Assembly: GCF_050485565.1 (NCBI RefSeq)
Contig: NZ_JBJHBQ010000005.1
Span: forward strand, 124,001-188,000
DNA from: Glycocaulis sp050485565
GTDB taxonomy: Bacteria; Pseudomonadota; Alphaproteobacteria; Caulobacterales; Maricaulaceae
Direction: 5' to 3'
DNA: 64,000 nucleotides
The position numbers and the translations under genes were made by a program. Of this stretch, positions 59,997-64,000 are shown in pieces (within the stretch, counting starts at the first letter, position 1; each line of letters begins with the position of its first letter). A model generated the notes under the pieces. The model made no database searches, was not told the DNA's origin, and saw only the letters and a program-made list of their open reading frames with translations.

Positions 59997-60815
59997 TTGG
60001 ACCGCAGCATCATCATTTTAAGCTCGCTGGTGGCGGGCAGCCGGGTGGGCGGCGGCGTCGGTGCCGCCGTGCTGACGCGCGCAGGATACACGCCTGAGCA
60101 CGTGCCTACAGTCATTTTCGGCCGCCACCCCGGCCTTGGCGCGCCGGGCGGCGGAGCGGTGCCAGACGGCGTGTTCCAAGGCGCGCTCGACGGCCTGCTG
60201 GCCCATGGCGCTCACTCCCGCGCACGCGCCATTCTGACCGGCTATTTTGCCAGCGCGGAGCAGGTGCGCGCGGCCGCCGTCTTTATCCAGGCTGCCAAAA
60301 CGGCAAACCCTGACATCTTCGTACTGGTGGACCCGATCTGCGGCGATGGCATCGCCGACGGCACGGCAGACGGGCTCTACGTGAGGCGCGAAACGGCAGA
60401 GGCGATTGCCGCGCGGCTGGTCCCGCTGGCAGACCTCATCACCCCCAACGCGTTCGAGCTCGCCTTCCTGACAGGACGGCCCGTGACGGATACAGCCTCG
60501 GCCAGAAGCGCCGCAAACACGCTCGCAAGACCCGTCCTCGTCACCTCCGTGCCGGAGGGAGCAGACCGGCTGGCGGTCCTGCTGACAGACGGCCGGACAA
60601 GCTGCTCTGCCGCCGTTGAGCGGCTGGAGGGCGTGCCACACGGCACAGGCGATCTGCTGGCCGCGCTGGCGCTGGTGGCGCGTCTGGAAGGCGAGACCGG
60701 CAGCGAACTTTGCCAGCACGTCACAGAAGTCTGCGAACGGGTGATCCGCGCCAGCCTCGAAGCCCGCAGCCACGACCTGCTGCTCGGCGCGCTTGAACAC
60801 GCGAAGCCTTCATAA
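59997..60815 (+). CDS. pdxY: Pyridoxal kinase-like protein (PdxY type)
   Basis: A 272-residue ribokinase-superfamily enzyme, start TTG 59997. Features are ILTGYFASAEQVRAAAV, VLVDPICGDG, LITPNAFELAFLTGR and HGTGDLLAALALVAR, the anion-hole/catalytic GTGD motif. It phosphorylates pyridoxal for the PLP salvage pathway. The N-terminal part is somewhat divergent from E. coli PdxY, so a related vitamin kinase is possible. It is 15 bases before the serine hydrolase gene. Confidence 0.75.
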   Translation: MDRSIIILSSLVAGSRVGGGVGAAVLTRAGYTPEHVPTVIFGRHPGLGAPGGGAVPDGVFQGALDGLLAHGAHSRARAILTGYFASAEQVRAAAVFIQAAKTANPDIFVLVDPICGDGIADGTADGLYVRRETAEAIAARLVPLADLITPNAFELAFLTGRPVTDTASARSAANTLARPVLVTSVPEGADRLAVLLTDGRTSCSAAVERLEGVPHGTGDLLAALALVARLEGETGSELCQHVTEVCERVIRASLEARSHDLLLGALEHAKPS

Positions 60816-60830
60816 GAAAGACCTTGCCCC

Positions 60831-61964
60831 ATGAGCATCACGATACACGGACATGTCGCGCCCGGCTTTGAAGCCGTCGCCGACGCCATGCGCGACAGTT
60901 TCGAGGCCGGCGAGGAGATCGGCGCAGCCTTCGCCCTTTACGAAAAGGGTGAAAAGCGCGTCGATATCTGGGCCGGCCATGCCGACCGCGCGCGAACGAA
61001 GGACTGGCAGGAGGACACCCTCATCCCGGTTTTCTCCACCGGCAAGGCGATCAGCGCGATTGTGGCCGCCTATGCCGTCGACCAAGGCTGGCTCTCCTAC
61101 GATACAAAACTGGCCGATCTCTGGCCGGAATTTGCCGCGAACGGCAAAGAGGCGGTCAGTTTCGGCGATGCGCTCTCCCATCAGGCGGGGCTGCCGGGCT
61201 TCACTGAAGCGATGGAGCCGTCGGACTGGTTCAACCGCGAACTGATCGAGGCGCGCCTTGCTGCCATGGCGCCGATGTGGCCGCTGGGAGAGGGCAGCGG
61301 CTATCACCCGATCACGTTCGGCTTCCTCGCCGATGCCGCCATCCGCCGCGCTGACCCAAAGGGCCGCACGATTGGCGGCCTGCTTCGCGAGGTCATCGCA
61401 GGCCCGCGCGGCATTGATGTCCATATCGGCCTGCCCGAAGCGGAACATGCCCGCGCGGGCGAGCACGTGCTGCCGCCCCGCCCGCCGCATCTGGGCAAGA
61501 TGAACGCCGAAAAACAGGCCGCTTTCCTCAAAGCCTGGTCTTCCCCCGGACGCCGGGGCGCAGCTGAGTGGCGCTCGGCTGAATTTCCCGCCGCCAACAC
61601 GCACGCCACCGCCAGAGGCCTGGCCGAGCTGATGGGCGTGTTCGCCAACAAGGGGGCATTACGCGCTGAGCGCCTGTTGAGCGAGACCGTCACTGCCGAG
61701 GCGATGGAAATCCGCGTGGCGGGAGAAGATCGCGTCCTGCCCTTCGACATCGCGTTCGGGGCAGGCGTGAATGTGAACAGGGATTCCGGCTGGTTCGGGC
61801 CTGAACCCCGCGCGGTCGGCCATTACGGCTTTGGCGGTTCGTGCACCTTTGCCGACCCGGCAACGGGCCTCTCCGGCGCCTATGTGATGAACCGGCAGAT
61901 GGACGTGCTGGCGGGTGATCCGCGCGCGATAAGGCTTATTGAAGCGGCGTATCAGGGGCTTTGA
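60831..61964 (+). CDS. Serine hydrolase (beta-lactamase/EstB-like, family VIII esterase)
   Basis: A 377-residue enzyme of the beta-lactamase fold. The active serine lies in VFSTGKAISAI (SxxK), and the second region is YHPITFGFLADAAIRR, the tyrosine-containing motif of EstB-type esterases. A C-terminal glycine-rich stretch HYGFGGSCTFADP corresponds to the KTG-like region. No signal peptide, so cytoplasmic. It more probably hydrolyses esters than lactams; the substrate is unknown. Confidence 0.85.
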   Translation: MSITIHGHVAPGFEAVADAMRDSFEAGEEIGAAFALYEKGEKRVDIWAGHADRARTKDWQEDTLIPVFSTGKAISAIVAAYAVDQGWLSYDTKLADLWPEFAANGKEAVSFGDALSHQAGLPGFTEAMEPSDWFNRELIEARLAAMAPMWPLGEGSGYHPITFGFLADAAIRRADPKGRTIGGLLREVIAGPRGIDVHIGLPEAEHARAGEHVLPPRPPHLGKMNAEKQAAFLKAWSSPGRRGAAEWRSAEFPAANTHATARGLAELMGVFANKGALRAERLLSETVTAEAMEIRVAGEDRVLPFDIAFGAGVNVNRDSGWFGPEPRAVGHYGFGGSCTFADPATGLSGAYVMNRQMDVLAGDPRAIRLIEAAYQGL

Positions 61965-61982
61965 GAATTATTCCGTCGCTGT

Positions 61983-62078
61983 CATCACCCGCTTCATGCG
62001 GGTGAGCCATGCCTGCAACGCCGCCGCTGGCATTTGCTTTTCAGGCATGGGTTCCCCGGATGGCTTACGCCACCGGGG
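61983..62078. repeat. REP-like intergenic element with three hairpins
   Basis: Three consecutive inverted repeats: TCACCCGC/GCGGGTGA (61983-62003), CCATGCCTG/CAGGCATGG (62005-62048) and a long stem TTCCCCGG/CCGGGGAA enclosing TGGC/GCCA (62050-62078). It lies between the converging serine hydrolase and NUDIX genes. It resembles dispersed palindromic units seen in many alphaproteobacterial genomes and may also stop transcription from both sides. Confidence 0.6.
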
Positions 62079-62094
62079 AATGACACCTCGCACC

Positions 62095-62634
62095 CTAATA
62101 CGGCGTTATCCCCTTGGCCTGTGTACGCATTTCCGGCGCGACGCCGCTCTTGCCCTGCCGGGCGAGATAATCATCGACCGCCCAGCCCACGGACGGAAAA
62201 GCGAGCTCGTCCTCCGGCAGATCATCGAGCGCGAAGAAGCGCACCTCCAGACTCTCCGGGCCGGGCCTGATATCCGGCTCGACAAGCCGCGCGCGGAAGA
62301 AGATCTGCACCTGTGAAATCCGCGGGACGGAATAGACACCGATCAGGTCTTCAATGGCGATGACGGCAAATGCCTCCTCATACGCCTCGCGTTTTGCGGC
62401 CTCCTCAACACTCTCGCCCTGCTCCATGAAGCCCGCAGGCAGCGTCCAGAAGCCGGAGCGCGGTTCAATCGCCCGGCGGCACATCAATATCTCCCCGGCC
62501 GCGTTGAAGACCACCGATCCAGCGACGATTTTCGGGTTCACATAATCAACAAATCCGCATGTGGAGCAGACATTGCGGGTGCGGTTATCGCCTTCAGGAA
62601 CAGTGCGTTCGAACTTGACGGGCTGGTCGGGCAT
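62095..62634 (-). CDS. NUDIX hydrolase
   Basis: A 179-residue protein. An N-terminal CSTCGFVDYVNPK stretch resembles the single zinc-ribbon half seen in NUDIX proteins of the NADH-pyrophosphatase side branch. The Nudix box is GFMEQGESVEEAAKREAYEE (the final glycine is replaced by alanine-phenylalanine). It hydrolyses a nucleoside-diphosphate-linked substrate, not identifiable from sequence. ATG 62634 is preferred over a more distant ATG (62745) because it precedes the conserved domain directly. It is divergent from the MarR gene. Confidence 0.83.
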   Translation of the reverse strand: MPDQPVKFERTVPEGDNRTRNVCSTCGFVDYVNPKIVAGSVVFNAAGEILMCRRAIEPRSGFWTLPAGFMEQGESVEEAAKREAYEEAFAVIAIEDLIGVYSVPRISQVQIFFRARLVEPDIRPGPESLEVRFFALDDLPEDELAFPSVGWAVDDYLARQGKSGVAPEMRTQAKGITPY

Positions 62635-62762
62635 GATGCTGCGCTGGCCTCCTTGCCGATGGCAGGTCCGGCTCTCTTCCGTATCAGGACGGAACTGACA
62701 TTGAACCGTGACATTTCGCGTGTAGTCTACCCAAAGCTCAGTCATCGGATGAAGAGGGCATT

Positions 62763-63287
62763 ATGGGTGACAAGGCAGAATTCGACCTGACCGCCTCGCC
62801 AGGTCAGCTCCTCCACCGTGCACAGCAATTTGCTGCCGAGCGCTTCTCGGCCGCTACGGGCGGGGTGGAAATCACCCAGCGCCAGTTCGCGGTTTTGAGC
62901 GCGCTCAAAGAAGCGGATGGCCAGACACAGACCCAGCTGGTCCAGCGCACCGGGATTGACCGTTCCACGCTGGCAGAGCTGGTCAGCCGCATGGCCACGC
63001 GCGGTCTTGTGGCGCGCGAGAAAGCCCCCGGCGATGCGCGAGCCAATGCGGTGAAACTGACCGATGAGGGCCGCGCCCTGCATCAGACGGCGGTTGATGG
63101 CGCGAAAGCCGCTGACGAGGCAATCCTGTCTGTCCTGGCCAAGAACAAGCGTGCCAATTTTGTTGACGCGCTGGTGCGCATTTCGCGCGCGCTGGACCCG
63201 GACGCCGATCCCAAGGCCAAGGACAAGGCGGCCAAGAAGGACGGCAAGGACAAAGACAAGAAGAAAAAGAAGAAAAAGAAGAAGTAG
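62763..63287 (+). CDS. MarR-family regulator with polylysine C-terminal tail
   Basis: A 174-residue winged-helix regulator. The DNA-binding core is TQRQFAVLSALKEADGQTQ, QRTGIDRSTLAELVSRMATRGLV and the wing DARANAVKLTDEGRAL. The last 25 residues are almost only Lys with Asp and Ala (KDKKKKKKKKK at the end), encoded by an unbroken A/G tract. Such tails may increase DNA or membrane binding. It is divergent from the NUDIX gene, so it may control it. Confidence 0.85.
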   Translation: MGDKAEFDLTASPGQLLHRAQQFAAERFSAATGGVEITQRQFAVLSALKEADGQTQTQLVQRTGIDRSTLAELVSRMATRGLVAREKAPGDARANAVKLTDEGRALHQTAVDGAKAADEAILSVLAKNKRANFVDALVRISRALDPDADPKAKDKAAKKDGKDKDKKKKKKKKK

Positions 63288-63293
63288 ACCCGG

Positions 63294-63338
63294 AGCATTT
63301 CCAGCAAAAGTGGACACCGGTTTTGCGGTTCGGAAAAG
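63294..63338 (+). repeat. Imperfect inverted repeat resembling a dispersed alphaproteobacterial motif
   Basis: The sequence around GCATTTCCAGCAAAAG and TTTTGCGGTTCGGAAAAGC forms an imperfect hairpin around GTGGACACCGG. It resembles a short motif scattered in intergenic regions of many alphaproteobacteria (from memory; not searched). It may also act as terminator of the MarR gene. Confidence 0.4.
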
Positions 63339-63353
63339 CGTTCCTGAGAACTG

Positions 63354-63896
63354 CTACCCGCCTAGCTCGGCTTCTCTCACCGCAGCATTCCACACAGGCT
63401 CCAGCCTGCGCTGCCAGATTTCCGGCGTGATTGCCCCGCGCCAGCGCGCGCGGATAATGCCCTCACCATCGATGATGAAGGTTTCCGGCGCGCCGGTCAC
63501 GCCCAGCTCCAGCGCTGCGCGGCGCTCATGGTCCGCCGCCAGCGTCGTGAACGGATTACCCAGCCGGGCAAGGAAGGCGCGGGAGTTTTCCGGCCGGTCG
63601 GCATAAGTGATGCCGTGAATGGGAATGCCGCCTGCCGCCAGCTCTTCCAGCAGCGGATGCTCGATCTCGCACGGCCCGCACCAGCTCGCCCAGAAATTCA
63701 GCAGGTACGGCCCCTCGATTGTTTCGGGGTCAAAGTGGGCAAAGCCTGCGCCAAATTCCGTAACCGGAAGCTCCGGCAGCGCCCGGCCCGTCATGGCATC
63801 GCCCGGCGTGCCTTCACGCCCGGTCAGCGCGATGGCAAAGACGGCCAGCAGCAGGGCTATGGCACCGAGCGGCGCCCAGAACACGATGCGGCTCAT
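63354..63896 (-). CDS. ccmG: Thiol:disulfide interchange protein CcmG/DsbE
   Basis: A 180-residue membrane-anchored thioredoxin. One N-terminal helix (residues 5-26), then the redox motif NFWASWCGPCEIE near residue 70, followed by the cis-proline region GVTGAPETFIID. It reduces apocytochrome c cysteines before heme attachment. ATG 63896 overlaps the ccmD stop codon (ATGA), as is usual in ccm operons. The two CxxCH cytochrome motifs elsewhere in the window would depend on this system. Confidence 0.93.
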   Translation of the reverse strand: MSRIVFWAPLGAIALLLAVFAIALTGREGTPGDAMTGRALPELPVTEFGAGFAHFDPETIEGPYLLNFWASWCGPCEIEHPLLEELAAGGIPIHGITYADRPENSRAFLARLGNPFTTLAADHERRAALELGVTGAPETFIIDGEGIIRARWRGAITPEIWQRRLEPVWNAAVREAELGG

Positions 63897-64000
63897 GGCT
63901 GGCGGTCCCCGGACAGCTTCTGCCATTCACGCGCCTTCGCCCGCTGACGAAAGCTGAGCCAGATCAGCAGCGCAACGCCGCCAGCGGTAAGGGCGTAACA
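63893..64000 (-). CDS. ccmD: Heme exporter protein CcmD, C-terminal part (truncated by window edge)
   Basis: The frame is open from the window edge. Its 35 residues show the end of one membrane helix (GGVALLIWLSF) and a basic tail RQRAKAREWQ, a pattern typical of CcmD. The TGA stop (63893-63895) overlaps the ATG of ccmG. The CcmABC heme export complex is expected outside the window on this side. Confidence 0.75.
   Translation of the reverse strand, partial: CYALTAGGVALLIWLSFRQRAKAREWQKLSGDRQP

Overview
This window reads as an alphaproteobacterial chromosome segment of high GC content. It most resembles the Maricaulales/Hyphomonadaceae group (Maricaulis, Oceanicaulis, Glycocaulis, Hyphomonas). 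That placement is inferred from gene content: a RegB/SenC/RegA redox cluster, MmcB behind an alphaproteobacterial LexA box, DUF1150, FYDLN-acid and SDHAF4 proteins, ccmD-ccmG, and an adjacent pair resembling the HNE_0200 family and its beta-helix partner. Coding density is high, and no stretch longer than about 300 bases lacks a gene.

Layout. 1-7140: end of a DinB-like gene, a DUF1499 gene, an ABC-2 exporter pair with an AlaC-type aminotransferase, an M3 metallopeptidase lipoprotein and a cold-shock protein. 7400-13700: ArsR/SRPBCC divergent pair with a 22-bp palindromic operator, a 266-bp MITE-like element ending at the stop codon of a LytTR membrane regulator, then small membrane proteins, a CPBP protease and an MFS transporter. 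13800-24700: a TCA/2-oxoglutarate dehydrogenase block (sucC, sucD, sucA, sucB, lpdA), interrupted on the opposite strand by a BLUF photoreceptor gene overlapping a degenerate GGDEF/EAL-like gene. 24750-29400: GNAT, sirtuin, zincin, mmcB and a DUF3857/transglutaminase protein. 29375-32081: regA and regB on the minus strand, divergent from senC (sco).

32138-41234: PHA depolymerase, IalB-like protein, ECF sigma with a ChrR-type partner, UbiH-family hydroxylase, DUF1150, an LVIVD propeller protein with a His-rich DUF305 protein, a Tat-signal SDR and tRNA-Ala(GGC). 41350-47620: FYDLN-acid protein, then aroA, trpB, trpA, accD, folC. 47700-52590: DUF2061, secreted nuclease, SDHAF4, HtpX, an EF-hand protein, and a small secreted protein translationally coupled to a chemotaxis receptor. 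52586-64000: lipoproteins, the cytochrome/beta-helix pair, class A PBP, PdxY-like kinase, serine hydrolase, NUDIX, MarR with a polylysine tail, ccmG and the end of ccmD.

The central part is a carbon and energy metabolism block with redox (RegBA-SenC), oxidative-stress (ECF/ChrR), storage-polymer (PhaZ) and light-sensing (BLUF) regulators close by. The most unusual items are the BLUF/degenerate EAL pair inside the suc cluster, the MITE at a stop codon, a ChrR-type protein without the usual N-terminal zinc ligands, the cytochrome/beta-helix pair, and several palindromic intergenic repeats. All family assignments come from reading motifs by eye; no database search was run.
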